Source: Thecamonas trahens ATCC 50062 (lineage: Eukaryota > Apusozoa > Apusomonadida > Apusomonadidae). From it: 64,000 nt of DNA. The stretch spans positions 1-64,000 of the forward strand of contig NW_013657648.1 in NCBI RefSeq assembly GCF_000142905.1, in the 5' to 3' direction. A model generated the notes under the pieces. That model saw only the letters and a list, made by a program, of their open reading frames with translations. It was not told the origin of the DNA and did no database searches. The stretch's first letter is position 1. Each line of letters begins with the position of its first letter. Shown piece after piece: positions 41,854 to 53,120 of this stretch. A program made the position numbers and the translations under genes.

Positions 41854-43295
41854 ATGGACACACCATCTGCAGCAGTTGATATTCCGGCGCGTGACGCCGC
41901 TGCGGGCTCGACCATTGTGGCGACACTGTCCCACTCGCCTGGCAAGCTCGCCGACGTTGTGGACGTCTTTCGGGAGCACTCGGTGAACATGTCGCGCATT
42001 CGTTCACGGCCGTCTGCCGTCAACGCTGAGGAGTACGACATCGAGATCGACGTCAACGGTGTCGACGAGGAGACCTTCAGCTCGCTCATCACCGCCCTGC
42101 CTGCCAAGCGCGTCACCCATCTTGCCACCAATGGTACGTCCATGTCCTTCCCCCCCTCCCCCCCTCCCCCGCTCCCCTCCGTGGCACTGCGTCAGCAAAA
42201 GGTCGCACTAACCGATTACGATCGATCACACCACGGCGCACGTGATCATGGCCACCCCACCCCCCCCCCCGCCCCTCACCCACAGACGTACCATGGTTCC
42301 CACGATGCGAGGCGGACCTCGATGAGTCTGTCAAAGACGTGTGGGGCTACGGCGCTGAGCTCGACGCGGACCACCCAGGCTTCACCGACGAGGCGTACCG
42401 GGCTCGGAGGGAGAAGTTTGCGGAGACGGCGTACTCGACGCGGCACAAGGACCAGATGCCGCGGTTCGAGTACAATGAGGAGGAGACGGCGACATGGCGC
42501 ACGATCTATACCAAGCTCAAGGAGCTCCATCCGACGCACGCGTGCAAGGAGTTCATCGCTGCGTTCAACCTGCTCGAGGCCCGCGGCGTCTACTCGCCCG
42601 ACACTATTCCGCAGCTCGCCGAGGTCTCGGACTTTCTGCAGTCGTCAACGGGCTTCCGCCTCCGCATTGCGCCTGGCCTCATCTCGTCGCGGTCGTTCCT
42701 CAACGCGCTCGCCTTCCGCACCTTCTTCTGCACCTCGTACATCCGCCACTCGTCGACGCCGATGTACACGCCCGAGCCCGATGTGTGCCACGAGCTGCTC
42801 GGCCACGTTCCGCTCTTTGCCAACCTCGAGTTTGCTCAGTTTTCGCAAGCCATCGGCCTTGCCTCGCTCGGCGCTACCGACGACGACATCAAGAAGCTGG
42901 CGACGCTCTACTGGTTCACCGTCGAGTTTGGCGTGACTCGCGAGGAGGGTGGCATCCGCGCCTACGGCGCCGGCCTCCTCTCCTCGTTTGGCGAGCTGCA
43001 GTACTGCACTTCGGACGAGCCCGAGCACCGCCCGCTCGACCTGGAGGCCGCCGCCACCCAGGAGTACCCCATCACCTCGTTCCAGCCGGTCTACTTTGTG
43101 GCCGACTCGTTTGCCAACATGGCCACCGCCCTGCATTCGTGGGCCATGCGCCTCGACCGCCCGTTTGCCGTCACATTCGACCCCTACACCCGCCGTGTCA
43201 TCGTCCTCGAGTCCAAGCAGGAGATTATGCGTCTGATCAAGAACGTCAACTCGGAGCTCTCGATCCTCACCCGGGTCCTCGAGCACGTCCTCTAA
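41854..43295 (+). CDS. PAH: Phenylalanine-4-hydroxylase (aromatic amino acid hydroxylase), two exons
   Basis: Exon 1 is 41854-42133, the intron 42134-42285 (GTACGT...CACAG) and exon 2 42286-43295; the in-phase join gives 429 residues. Exon 1 encodes an N-terminal ACT regulatory domain (IVATLSHSPGKLADVVDVF). The catalytic domain starts VPWFPR and contains ELDADHPGF, PTHACKEF, IPQLAEVSDFL, RHSSTPMYTPEPDVCHELLGHVPLF (split; two Fe-binding His) and FTVEFG (Fe-binding Glu), all intact. It uses tetrahydrobiopterin and O2 to turn phenylalanine into tyrosine. The substrate call is from overall resemblance; tyrosine or tryptophan hydroxylase activity is possible. ACT domains in PAH bind phenylalanine to activate the enzyme. 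The intron contains C-runs. Confidence 0.95.
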
Positions 43296-43368
43296 GTCTG
43301 CAACGACCACCCACGCTCGCAGTGACTGCTCCCGCTAGCCATTTGTTAACACAGCCACGTTGTTTATC

Positions 43369-44172
43369 TCACGAGTGCAGGTCCGGCAGGTACGCGATCG
43401 CCAGCAGCCGCCAGCCGTCGAGTAGGCAGAGGATCATCATCGACGCCGCAAACGACTCGATAACAGCCTGCTTGAGGCTCCAGGTCTCGGCAAGAGCCTC
43501 ATCGAGCCGCCAGAACATGGGGAACGAGACCACAAAGTACAAGCCATAGAACATCGAGCCGACCGAGAGCATGTACGCACGGTCCTTAAAGTAGTACATG
43601 TCGTCAATCGATGACACGCCGAGCGTCTCGCCCATGGCAGTGGCGTAGGCGAGGACCACGACCGCGACCGCCACGGCGAGCGTCCGCATCACGCCGGGCG
43701 CCATGCCCGAGTGGATCCGCCGCAGGATGGGCGTGATGAGCGCGTGGTACGAGATGAAGAACCCGATGGTGAGGACGTGCATGATGAGCGGAATGTTCGC
43801 CACCCGCCACTGCACAGACTCAAAGGTGTAGCCGCCGTCAAAGAGCTCAAACAGCAGCGGCGTGTAAAAGTGGTTGGCAAGGAAGGAGAAGATGGTAATC
43901 CACACAAAGGCCTTGAACCAGTACTGCTCACTGAGTGGCTTGGCCGCATCCGGCGGCCCCATCCCGGGCGCCATAATGCTCAGCAGCCACGGGATGACGG
44001 CCACAGGCGCTGACACCGCCACCGCAAACGTCATGTACTCGACATCGCCCCAGGTGCGGAAGACCTCACTCAGCATGACCGTCCCAAACGAGATCAGCCA
44101 GTAAACGCCGTAGCAGAGCGAGAACTTCTCCATCCATGCCTTGGACGGCTTTTCTGCAAACCAGCGCGCCAT
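43369..44172 (-). CDS. CPI1: Cycloeucalenol cycloisomerase (CPI1-type)
   Basis: This encodes 267 residues from ATG 44172. Colinear matches to the plant enzyme are EKPSKAWMEKFSLCYGVYWL, a GDVEYMTFAV segment, a YWFKAFVWITIFSFLANHF block, VPH-like NIPLIMHV, YHALITPILRRI, GSMFYGLYFVVSFPMFWRLDE and LLDGWRLL near the end. Seven or so hydrophobic segments fit an ER membrane enzyme. It opens the 9,19-cyclopropane ring of cycloeucalenol, a step needed only when sterols are built from cycloartenol. A CACAG directly before the ATG could be the acceptor of a 5' UTR intron. Confidence 0.85.
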   Translation of the reverse strand: MARWFAEKPSKAWMEKFSLCYGVYWLISFGTVMLSEVFRTWGDVEYMTFAVAVSAPVAVIPWLLSIMAPGMGPPDAAKPLSEQYWFKAFVWITIFSFLANHFYTPLLFELFDGGYTFESVQWRVANIPLIMHVLTIGFFISYHALITPILRRIHSGMAPGVMRTLAVAVAVVVLAYATAMGETLGVSSIDDMYYFKDRAYMLSVGSMFYGLYFVVSFPMFWRLDEALAETWSLKQAVIESFAASMMILCLLDGWRLLAIAYLPDLHS

Positions 44173-44310
44173 CTGTGCAACCCTGCCCCACCCCACCCCA
44201 CCCCAGCCCCAGGACATTCCCCATGCGTGAGCTCGACCACATCGCCACTATCAGCCCAAAGAAGTCTGAGCCATGAAGAACATCATACCCACGACGACAA
44301 CTATGGCCAT

Positions 44311-44313
44311 GAT

Positions 44314-44370
<57 letters not shown>
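44311..44370. repeat. (GATGAC)n microsatellite
   Basis: Ten tandem GATGAC units sit upstream of the CPI1 gene and just before the second assembly gap. Reading as (MT)n or (DD)n it can look like coding, but no gene extends from it. Confidence 0.9.
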
Positions 44371-44533
44371 TGCCATGCCCACTGTCCACGACGGTGACGA
44401 CGACAACCACGACCACGTCCACTGCAACCCCCCACCACCACTACAGCCCCCCCGCTCCTAGTGAAGGAATCGTGTGGGCGCCAAGCCAAGACTGAGCGCC
44501 AGGTTTAGGAGCCAAGTAGCATGCCGTCTTGCT

Positions 44534-44790
44534 NNNNNNNNNNNNNNNNNNNNNNNNNNNNNNNNNNNNNNNNNNNNNNNNNNNNNNNNNNNNNNNNNNN
44601 NNNNNNNNNNNNNNNNNNNNNNNNNNNNNNNNNNNNNNNNNNNNNNNNNNNNNNNNNNNNNNNNNNNNNNNNNNNNNNNNNNNNNNNNNNNNNNNNNNNN
44701 NNNNNNNNNNNNNNNNNNNNNNNNNNNNNNNNNNNNNNNNNNNNNNNNNNNNNNNNNNNNNNNNNNNNNNNNNNNNNNNNNNNNNNNNNN
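44534..44790. other. Assembly gap (257 N)
   Basis: The gap lies between the divergent CPI1 and voltage-sensor/Ras GEF genes. It ends 22 bases before the latter's first visible ATG and may hide its 5' exon or promoter. Confidence 0.98.
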
Positions 44791-44812
44791 CCCCCACCCC
44801 ACCCCACCCGCT

Positions 44813-47661
44813 ATGCGACTCCCCTCACAGACAGCGCTGCGTAAGCTGCTAGACTCTACAGTTGCAGCAGGAGTGATTGTCCTCCTTACGGTGTATGTCC
44901 TGTTTGTGGACGATGTGGTGGTCTTGGCGGGAGCGCCTGACCCGAATCAGTCTCAGGCTGTCTACGCTCTGTTGGTTCTGAAGATTGTGGTCTTCTTTGC
45001 CTTTGTCGGCGAACTGGTGGCAGAGTGCTACGCTACGCCAGAGTATGTCTTCTCCTTCTTCTTTTGGTTGGATCTCGTCACTCTCCTGTCCTTTCTTCCA
45101 GACTTTTGCTTGCTCTTTGGCTACAATCTCCTCTCCGCCATCGGTGGTCTCGTCGTTGCTCGTGCTGGTCGTGCTGCTCGCATCGCTTCCCGTCTAGCAC
45201 GCTTGCTCTCGCTGGTGCGGATGGAGAAAATCCTCAAGCTCCCGCCAAATGCTGCAGACTCGTTGGATGAGGTGGCTTCGTCGGCGACGGCCGGCGAGGC
45301 GCTGGCGCGCGTGAGGACCTCGCGGTTCCCGGGCTCGGATCTCAACCGGTCGACAACCAACAAGGTGACCGCCATTGTGCTCGTTCTTTCCTTGCCACTT
45401 CGCTGCTCCAGGCGGATCCGGCGTGGAACTCGTTTGCCACGTCTGCAGTCGCAATGCTCGATGCCTCGCTCGGTAACTCGACCGCGCCGCAGCGCGACTT
45501 TGCGCTCGATGCCTTTGTCACCTCTTACTCGTCGCCCAACGTCAACGTCATCGCCATTGAGGAGGACTCGCGCCTGCTACGCGGCTCACTCGAGCCGCTG
45601 GACCATACCCGCGCCTCTTTTGTGGCGTACGTGTACTCGGCAAACGGCCGACTGCGGGTCGTCTTTGACGTCTCGGCCCGCGAGAAAACCCAGGCCCTGT
45701 ACAACCTCCTGCTCATGGTCCTCGTCATCACGCTGCTCTTTTTCGGCAACTATGTCATCTGCCGCGCCTCCAACAAGCTCATCGCGCTCTCGTCCGAGCT
45801 CCTCTACCTCATGAAGCTCCTGACCCGACAGGCGAGCCAGAGGACCGACGGCGGCAGTGTGCTGGTCGACGGCCGGACCGAGCGGCGGACGCTTGGCCCG
45901 GTCTCGGCCCGCCTTCCATCGACCTTTTCGCGCATTTCGCGATCGACCCGGTCGGCATCGACGTCGTCGGAGGGGAGCGGCTCGTCGCTGTCGCACGAGT
46001 GCGGAGGCTTTTGCTCGGCCACAGCCTCGGAGTCGTCGCTCAACCGCGGCGAGACCTCGCCGCTCATTGGCACGCTGCCGCCGGCGCCTACGGTCGATCG
46101 CCCGCGCAAGCGGCCGACTGCACCGTCGCTCGCGACTGTTGTCACCGCGCTGAATGAGCAGACCGAGACTGAGCTCGCTCAGCGACGGAGTCTCCGCCGA
46201 GAGCTGCACGCTGCGCGGCTTGCCCAGCTCGGCTACGCTGTGCTCTGCGCGCGGCTAGAGCGGGTACATGCCGCTGAAGAGCGCAGCGATGTGCTCGCTG
46301 GCTCGTTCCGGCAGGTAAGCGAAGCCGACGTGGCATCGGCGTCGTCGACGTCGCCGGCATCGCCGCCGCTTGACGGCGCGTCGCTCGCAGGCATGTTTGT
46401 GTACATGGTCGGCGACGCCGATGTGGTGGCCGGCCTCTCTGCTCGGCGCGGGTCGCCGCAGCATACGCGCGCCCTCGAACTTGTCGACGGCTTTATTGTC
46501 ATGTCGCGATGGTCGGGCGTGGCGCCACTCGACGCGCTCGAGCTCCTGCTGGTAGCGTTTACCGCTCCGCCGCTTTTTTCGCTCTACACTGGCGAGACTC
46601 GCAACGCAAGCATGGCGCCACGGCTGATGCTGGCGCCGATCAGCTCGGGCCGGCACCCGCAAGGGTGGGCTCGCGGCGGTCGCCACCAAGCGGCGGCATT
46701 TGCCATCCTCGAGCGGTGGCTCTCGCTCGGCCTGCCCGAGTTTGGCTCACGGCGGACGCCCGAGGCTGAGCTCCTGGCCGCCTTTGTCAACGCACTTGCA
46801 ACTCACCGCTCATGGACGGTGGATGCCGGGCATTTAGAGCGGGCGATGAACCGCCAGCTCGACGGGTGGATCCAGCGCGAGGTGGCGCCGCCGGTGGTTC
46901 TGCCGCCGACGGCGTGCCCGCGGCCAGACGGCTCGCTGTACAACGTCTCGCTCCACTCGGTCCACCCGGTGGAGATGGCGCGGCAGATCACGCTCCTCGA
47001 GTCTGCGCTTTACCGCCAGATCGTGCCCGGCGAGCTGCTGCTCGCGGCACGGGCAAGCTGCGAGTCGGTCGCGGCCAACACGCACCACTTTGAAACCTCG
47101 GTGCGGCAGTACCAGCACGCGGTGCTCGCCGAAGACGACGCCATGGCTCGTGCAGCCATGATCGAAAACCTCATCCGCATCGCCACCGAGCTCCGCCGCA
47201 TCCGCAACTACAACGGAGTTATGGAGGTCACCGCAGCGCTCAACTCATCGGCGCTCAAGCGGCTCAAGCTGACCTGGAACTACGTCTCGTCCGAGGCCGA
47301 GGCCGATCTTGACCAGCTGCAGGTGCTGATGGCCATGACCAACAACTCGGCGGCGTATCGGAGCGAGCTTGCCGCCGCTGCACGCCGGCCGGACGAGCCA
47401 GTCGTCCCGTTTATCGGCCTTGTCCTCTCGGACCTGACCATGGTCTCAGCCAACGCCAAGTCCGCCGAGCGCGCCGTCCGCGAGGCCCGCATCGTCGTGT
47501 CGGCGCTCCGGTGGCAAGACGCAAGCTACGCCTTTATCGAAGTCCCGCGCGTCCAGGAGCTCTTTGCTCAGGTTCTGGACGGCGCTGGAGAGGTCAACGA
47601 CGACACACTGTGGGAGCGGTCGATCGCTCTGGAGCCTCAGGGTGGCAAGTCGCGATCGTGA
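44813..47661 (+). CDS. Ras GEF fused to an N-terminal voltage-sensor-like membrane domain
   Basis: This encodes about 949 residues. The first 150 form four hydrophobic segments laid out like S1-S4 of a voltage sensor. The fourth has an arginine every third or fourth place (RAGRAARIASRLARLLSLVR) and acidic residues occur in earlier segments. A fifth segment (AIVLVLFLATSLLQ after repair), about 100 extracytoplasmic residues and a sixth segment (LYNLLLMVLVITLLFFGNYV) follow, with no K+/Na+/Ca2+ pore signature seen. After a Ser-rich linker come a REM region (LVDGFIVMSRWSGVAPLDALELLL, split) and a CDC25 GEF domain (ALYRQIVPGELL, RIRNYNGVMEVTAALNSSALKRL, VPFIGLVLSDLTM). One base is missing at TTT 45387-45389; a fourth T restores the frame. 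A CACAG just after the ATG may mark an upstream exon lost in the N gap. Confidence 0.82.
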
Positions 47662-48112
47662 CGGCAAGCCACGTTGCCGGGCAGATCTGCAGCTGCGAGG
47701 TGAAGCAAAAAAACAAACTTCACAATAACCGCCACGACAACACACTCCCATACTGATGCACATGCTGTCACTACTTCAGCATGGAGCATGTGTGTGTGGG
47801 AGGGGGAGGGGGGGGGGGGAGGAGGAGCGATGGAGCTAATTTTTTTCTCCGACCGAAGAATCTACCACATCCGCCAGCGGAGCAATGGCCAACAAGCGAA
47901 TTGCTGGAGAGTGACTGACGACGAGCGACAGCGGTAGCATCCCCGGACACACGACTTCTTTGAGGAAGGGAGAGGCTTGGACGACGGACATTGGTCAGCC
48001 ACAAGACTACGACCAAGAAGAAGACAAGAAAGTAGTGCGTTTGATCAAGGCCACCACTTAGCTCGCGCAAGTCATAGACAGAGACAGGCAGACGGTCTGC
48101 TAACCTCTAACC
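47662..48112. other. Intergenic region without a recognised gene
   Basis: This lies between two plus-strand genes. It contains G-rich (about 47798-47822) and T-rich tracts and holds the promoter of the WAC/PHD gene. No RNA gene was seen. Confidence 0.4.
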
Positions 48113-51100
48113 ATGCCGCACTTCAAGGGAGCGCCTGTGCCTCTCCACCCGCTGCCCCACCCTCTCCCATCGGTCACGCTTCTTCCTCCGCCGCTCTTTC
48201 AAATCTCGTACACAGGCGAAGTGTTTGAGACGTACGAAGAGTATTGCGCTCGCATTGAGTTCTACAGAACTCGTCACTTTACATGCGCTGCTACGGGCAA
48301 GCAAGGTCTCAACTTTGTTGAGGCTCTCTACTCGGAGGCCGAGGCAGAGGAGGCTCTGGCGGAGTTCTCGGTTCATACGCTGACGACGGCCGCGGCTGTC
48401 ATTCATGGCAAGATCGGTCCGCTCAACAAGGTCATCACCGCCGTTCGTGCTGTGCTCAAGACCGGCTTTTGGGTCAGCGACGTCGTCTCGGTCGCCGCAG
48501 AGTTTTTGCCGCCCAACGTGGCGGATGCTGCCCGCGACGGGCCTCTCCTTCCCGCTTGGCGCTACCGTCACCGATCATGGCAAGCTGCCCCCGGGCATGC
48601 CTATTGTCCGTCTGCCACCGGCCGAAGGCATCGAGCAGCAGCTCGTGCTTGCCCTCAACGAGCTGAACGACGACGCCGGCAAGCCGGTCTCTGTCTCGTG
48701 CCTCAGCTCGCAGGTGACACGGCTCGGCCGAGTCACCGGCTGGTGCCCGATGCCCAACGCCGCCATCCGGACGCTGATGATGCTGCACGCGTCGCGCGAG
48801 CCGTGGGCCGGCGCGCCGTGGGTCGTGCACCAGGACCTCTGCGAGGACTTTAACCTCCCGCCGGTTGTGCTCGCCGCCGACGCCGCCGACCGCGCCGCCA
48901 AGTACAACGCATTTAAGCGCAAGCGGGTCGCTGACCGCGCCACCGAGGTCGCCGACAAGCGGACCAAGTACCTCGAGTCGCTGCCGCCGACCTCGCACGC
49001 GCTGGACAAGGAGGCGCCGGCCAAGCCTATTTTTGTCGCAGATGCCCTCCTCCCGCCGCTACCGGCCGACCAGCAGCCCGAACCCGGTACGCTGGTGTAC
49101 ACCGGCGAGGCCGAGCAGGAGCTTGTGGCTGCCTGGGCTTTTCTCGTCCGCTTTGCCGACGAGATTGCGCTCGAGCCGTACTCGTTCCCAGCCCTTCTCC
49201 GCGCCATCGACACCGTCGATACCGACGACGCCGACGATGGCACTGCGCCGCTCCTGGTCTACACCTACATTGCGCTCCTCGACCTCATTCTCACGCCGGC
49301 CCAGCACCAGGCGCTTGGCGCCCGCATCCGCGAGCACGCGCCGAGTGTGTACGCCGAGCTCTTTGGCGCCGACGCGCTCACCCGCGAGTCAACGTCGGCG
49401 GTGACCTCGGTCAACTTTTCGACCTGGCACTACGCGCTCGCCGTCTTTGCCGCCGACTATGTCGCCGAGCTCGACGGCGAGACACCGGCCGTCCTTGCGC
49501 CTCTCCTGGTCGGAGGCGAGCTGCCGGGAGCGGCGACCATTGCGGCGGCGCTTGGGCGCGCCGGCCACGCGCTCCTCCTCACCGCTATCACCGACATTAT
49601 GCTTGACTCACGCTTGCTGCACACGAGCATCGCCGAGGCCGCCAAGGAGCGCGGCTCGCTGCGGGCCAAGGGCAAGAAGGAGCTGGAGGAGCTGAAGGAG
49701 AAGGCTGAGGCTGCCATCGAGGAGCTCCATGCCACCTACACCGCTGCTGGCCTCGACAAGCTGCCGAGCCCGTCGCTGGCGGTGCCCGACGATGTCGACG
49801 ACGACGGCTCGTCTTCGGACGACGACGACGACGAAAATGACGACGACGACGACCGCGGCTCATCGGTTGCGCTCGGCTCCGGCCGTGGCAAGTCTGCGTT
49901 CAACAAGCCTGGCGACGAGCCGGTGCCGATGGCCACTGTCCCGCCGACGCCGTCCAAATCGCTGCCGGAAGGCATCCAGGTCAAGATCCGCGAGCTCCGG
50001 CGGCAGCTACGGTCGCTGCCGGAGCCAGAGCAGCCAGGCCCGGGCGCGTCGCGATTGGAGACGCTCGATTACAACAAGGCGATGGAGGCGTACCGCCGTG
50101 AGGCAGACGCGCTCCACGAGCGTGTGGAGGAGATGAAGTCCGAGGCCGTCAAGCTCAGTGGCGAGTATCAGAGCGCGCTCCTTGCGGCTCGCGATGATTA
50201 CCTCCGCGCCCGCGAGGAGGCTGAGCTCAAGAACCTCTCGCGGTATCAGTCTGTGGCCGTTCGCGGCCACTGGCTCGGCGAAGACCGCCGCTCACGGAAG
50301 TACATGGTGCTCGAGAACGAGGGCTCGCTCCTCTTCCTCGACGTGGCCAAGCGCGAGATCCGCTCGTACTCGTCAATGCGTGAGTTGGGCAAGCTCCTCG
50401 ACGCGCTCTCGCCGCTCGGCGTGGTCGAGCGCAAGCTCCGCGCCCGGCTCGAGCGCTTCCGCCGCGGCATCCAGCTCGTTCTCGAGGAGACCGAGTCGGC
50501 CGCCGCCGAGTCGGCCGCCGCCGCCGCCGAAAAGGTCCATCTTCAGGAGCAGATCGACGCCGGCCTCGTCCGCCGCTCCGCCCGGCGCACCGACGACGAG
50601 CTCGATGACGCTGCTGACCCGGTTGCCGCAGAGCTGGCCAACTACCGCAACGCGGGCTGGGAAGCCGAGGAGGCCCGACGCGAGGCTCGCCGCAACAAGC
50701 GCGCGCTTCGCGGCGGCTCGTCGTCGCGGCGCTCATCTCGCTCAGAAACCCGCGAGTCGTCGCCGGGCGCAGGCCTCGAGTCGCGCGCCGCCTCGCGCCG
50801 CGCCGCCCGCGCCATCAACGCCGGTATCGGGCGCCCCAAGAAGCTCTCTCGCGCCGAGCGCGCCAAGCGCCGCTCCCACAAGGACATGGTCGGCTCGGAC
50901 GACGACGACGACGACGATGCCCTCTCCGACGACGACGACGGCGATTGGTCCGACGCCGATGACGACGATGACGACGACGACGAGTCGTCGGGCAACCACG
51001 ATGAGACTTGCCACATTTGCAACAAGCGTGGCTCGCTCATCGTCTGCGAAGGCTGCCCCAAGGTCTACCACTCGGCCTGCCTCGGCATCACCGTCGGCGA

Positions 51101-51185
51101 CTCGGACGACGAGTGGTTCTGCCCGGCGTGCGTTGTCCAGCGAAGCGAAGGCGGACGGCGGGCACGGCGGGCGCGTCGCCGCTAA
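48113..51185 (+). CDS. WAC-DDT-WHIM-PHD chromatin-remodelling subunit (ACF1/BAZ1-like)
   Basis: This encodes about 1,023 residues from ATG 48113. A WAC domain occupies about 30-140 (YTGEVFETYEEYCARIEFY, FTCAATGKQGLNFVEALYSE). A DDT domain lies near 360-420 (YSFPALLRAIDTVDTDDAD, LLVYTYIALLDLIL), then WHIM-type helices and the motif RGHWLGEDRRSRKYMVLENE. A C-terminal PHD finger has the Cys4-His-Cys3 pattern (CHICNKRGSLIVCEGC, VYHSACLG, WFCPAC, about 963-1012). Such proteins are the large non-catalytic subunits of ISWI remodellers; the PHD reads histone tails. No bromodomain follows the PHD. The frame shifts at GGG 48539-48541; removing one G joins both parts (DGLSFPLGATVTDHG). Acidic Asp-runs surround the PHD. 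Confidence 0.88.
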
Positions 51186-51338
51186 GCCGCGCACCCAATA
51201 GCCAATGCCTCGCGGCAGAGTTAAAACAAGAACCGGCATTCCCCTGTGGCCGTCGCCATCAGCCCTGTCACCGTCGTCCAGCCAGCAGCCAGCCGCCGGC
51301 GCGGGCGGCCAAGCCACTCGACGCCGTTGTGCTCGGCC

Positions 51339-52010
51339 ATGACGACACCGCCGCCACGACGGACACGGACAGCGCTCATTGCCTGCGGACTCTCGTACAA
51401 TGAAGACGGGCGTCTGGTCACGGTTCTGTCCAAGCTGCGAGCCTCCGGTGCTTACGCGCTCTGTCTCTTTGCTATGGCGCCTTGCGCCGCACCGGCGGCC
51501 TCAGCCGCGGCCGATGACCCCGACGACACGCAGCCACTCGCTGATGCCCGCAATTCGGTGACGGCTGGCCATCTCGTGGAAAGCGGGCGGCGTAGAGAGT
51601 GCGAGTGGCACGCCTCGCTCGCCAAGCTGCCGCTGCCGACGATGATCAAGGAGAATATGATCGCTGGCGACGATGGAAGTCTTGTCGACGTGTTGCCGCT
51701 CTGCCTCTGTGCGCAGGACGCGCTGGTGGTGGATGCCGGTGCCGATGACGGATCGGGGGCGGTGCAAGTGTCTGGAGGCGAGGTGCGGCGGGCACTGGAC
51801 GCTGCGAGGATCACAGAAGTGCATGTGGCCGGGATGGCAACAGAGGGCGCGGTGGCGGCAACAGCAAGGGCGGCGCTGGAAGAAGGCTGGTCGGTGGCGG
51901 TGTTGGAGGATGTAGCGGTGTCTGATGCGCCCGAGGTGGCGGCAGCGGCCCTGGTGGCTCTGGAAGGCGAGGGTGTGCGGCTGCTGCTATCGAGCGATGT
52001 CTCTTTGTAG
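51339..52010 (+). CDS. Isochorismatase-fold protein lacking the catalytic triad
   Basis: This encodes 223 residues from ATG 51339 (MTTPPPRRTRTALIACGLSYNEDG). The overall pattern is that of nicotinamidase/isochorismatase hydrolases: a first strand with ALIACGL and a hallmark ITEVHVAGMATEGAVAATARAALEEGWSV block. In active family members the first strand ends in Asp and the block reads TDxCV with the nucleophilic Cys. Here the Asp position is Gly and the Cys position is Ala, so it is probably not a classical amidohydrolase. An upstream GTG at 51246 was not used. Confidence 0.6.
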   Translation: MTTPPPRRTRTALIACGLSYNEDGRLVTVLSKLRASGAYALCLFAMAPCAAPAASAAADDPDDTQPLADARNSVTAGHLVESGRRRECEWHASLAKLPLPTMIKENMIAGDDGSLVDVLPLCLCAQDALVVDAGADDGSGAVQVSGGEVRRALDAARITEVHVAGMATEGAVAATARAALEEGWSVAVLEDVAVSDAPEVAAAALVALEGEGVRLLLSSDVSL

Positions 52011-52097
52011 TGGTGGACGTCGGGCGGGGAGGCGTAAACGAGCGATGCATCATGGACCAAGGGCTGGGCTGGGGAATGCGTTTGTGGGCTACGGGCT

Positions 52098-53120
52098 TCA
52101 GATGGACGAGTCCGACTCGGACGACGAGTCGTCGTCCGAGGCGGCGAAGAGCGGGCGAGGGGGGGCGGTGGCGGGAAAGGCCGCGAGCGGATGCGGGGTG
52201 AGCGCCGAGTGCCGCGGCGAGAGGAGGCGTTGGTGGAAGAGGGCCGGGTAGGCGAGCGGCGAGGCGGCCGAGGGCGAGCCCATAGGCAGCGGCGGCTTGG
52301 ACGCGCCGAGCGACATCCAGGCCGATGAGACTGGCTGGGCGTGTGCGACAGCGAGTGGGTAGGCCAGATGCGGGCGGCGGCGCGAGGCTTGCGGCGAGTG
52401 CGGCGGTGAGCCAAAGGCGCCGGGCGAGGGCGGGGCTTGCTGCGCTTGTTGGGCCTGTGGTGGCCGCGGCGAGGCAAGCGGCGCGTAAGGAAAGGTAAAG
52501 ACGGCCTGCGGCGAGGGTGGAACGAGCATGGTCTGCGGCGGGAAGGGCGTGGGGCGGGCATGCCGTGGCGAAGCCAGGCGATGGGCAAGCATCGAAGCGT
52601 ACCTGACCGGAGAGGCACGCCCGTCGAATGTGGGTGCAGGCCCACCAGTGCGGTCGGGACTTGCGGGTAGCGGCGGCTTGTGGAAGCCATGATCCGAGTA
52701 CTCTACATCCATGGAAGTATCCAGCCTCAGTGGCGTTCCACCGAGCCGCATCGCCATCCTCTGCGGCTGGCTCATTCTTCCGGGCAGCAGATGCGCCGCC
52801 AGCGGCCGCCCAATCTCCTCATCGTCCTTGTGCACCTCGAGCCACTGCCTCGCCGCCTCGAGCGAGCTGTTGGTGAGGAGCAGGGCCTTTTCCGCCTGCA
52901 CAGGAGAGATAAGGCGGGAATGTTAGTAGCGAAGATGATATCCACGTGTTGTCCATGTGGAGGGGGGAGAGGGGGAGAGGGGGAGGGGGAGGCGTACCGC
53001 CACCTGGTCGACGCCGTCGTTGACGAGGGTGATGAGGGCACAGGCAAAGGTTCGGGAGACCGGAGAGATGCCTGGGTGGATGACTTCGACAGTGTCGATA
53101 TCTGTAGGAGGGGTGGTCAT
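52098..53120 (-). CDS. UBA-domain protein with proline-rich tail (two exons)
   Basis: Exon 1 is 53120-52998 and exon 2 is 52895-52098, joined in phase (donor GTACGC, acceptor GTGCAG) to give 306 residues. The junction completes a UBA domain: ALITLVNDGVDQVA from exon 1 and AEKALLLTNSSLEAARQWL then HKDDEEIGRPL from exon 2. The remaining 200 residues are Pro/Ser-rich with repeated SPR and SPP motifs and end in an acidic-Ser tail (ASDDDSSSESDSSI). UBA domains bind ubiquitin; the tail looks disordered and phosphorylatable. No orthologue is recognised. Confidence 0.75.

Noticed and set aside
44273..44461. 62-codon (MT)n open frame
   Set aside because: It is the translation of the GATGAC microsatellite with no flanking coding sequence.
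8654..48541. Programmed -1 ribosomal frameshifting as the cause of the frame breaks
   Set aside because: No shared slippery heptamer or stem-loop was evident, the breaks hit six unrelated genes, and one goes in the opposite direction.
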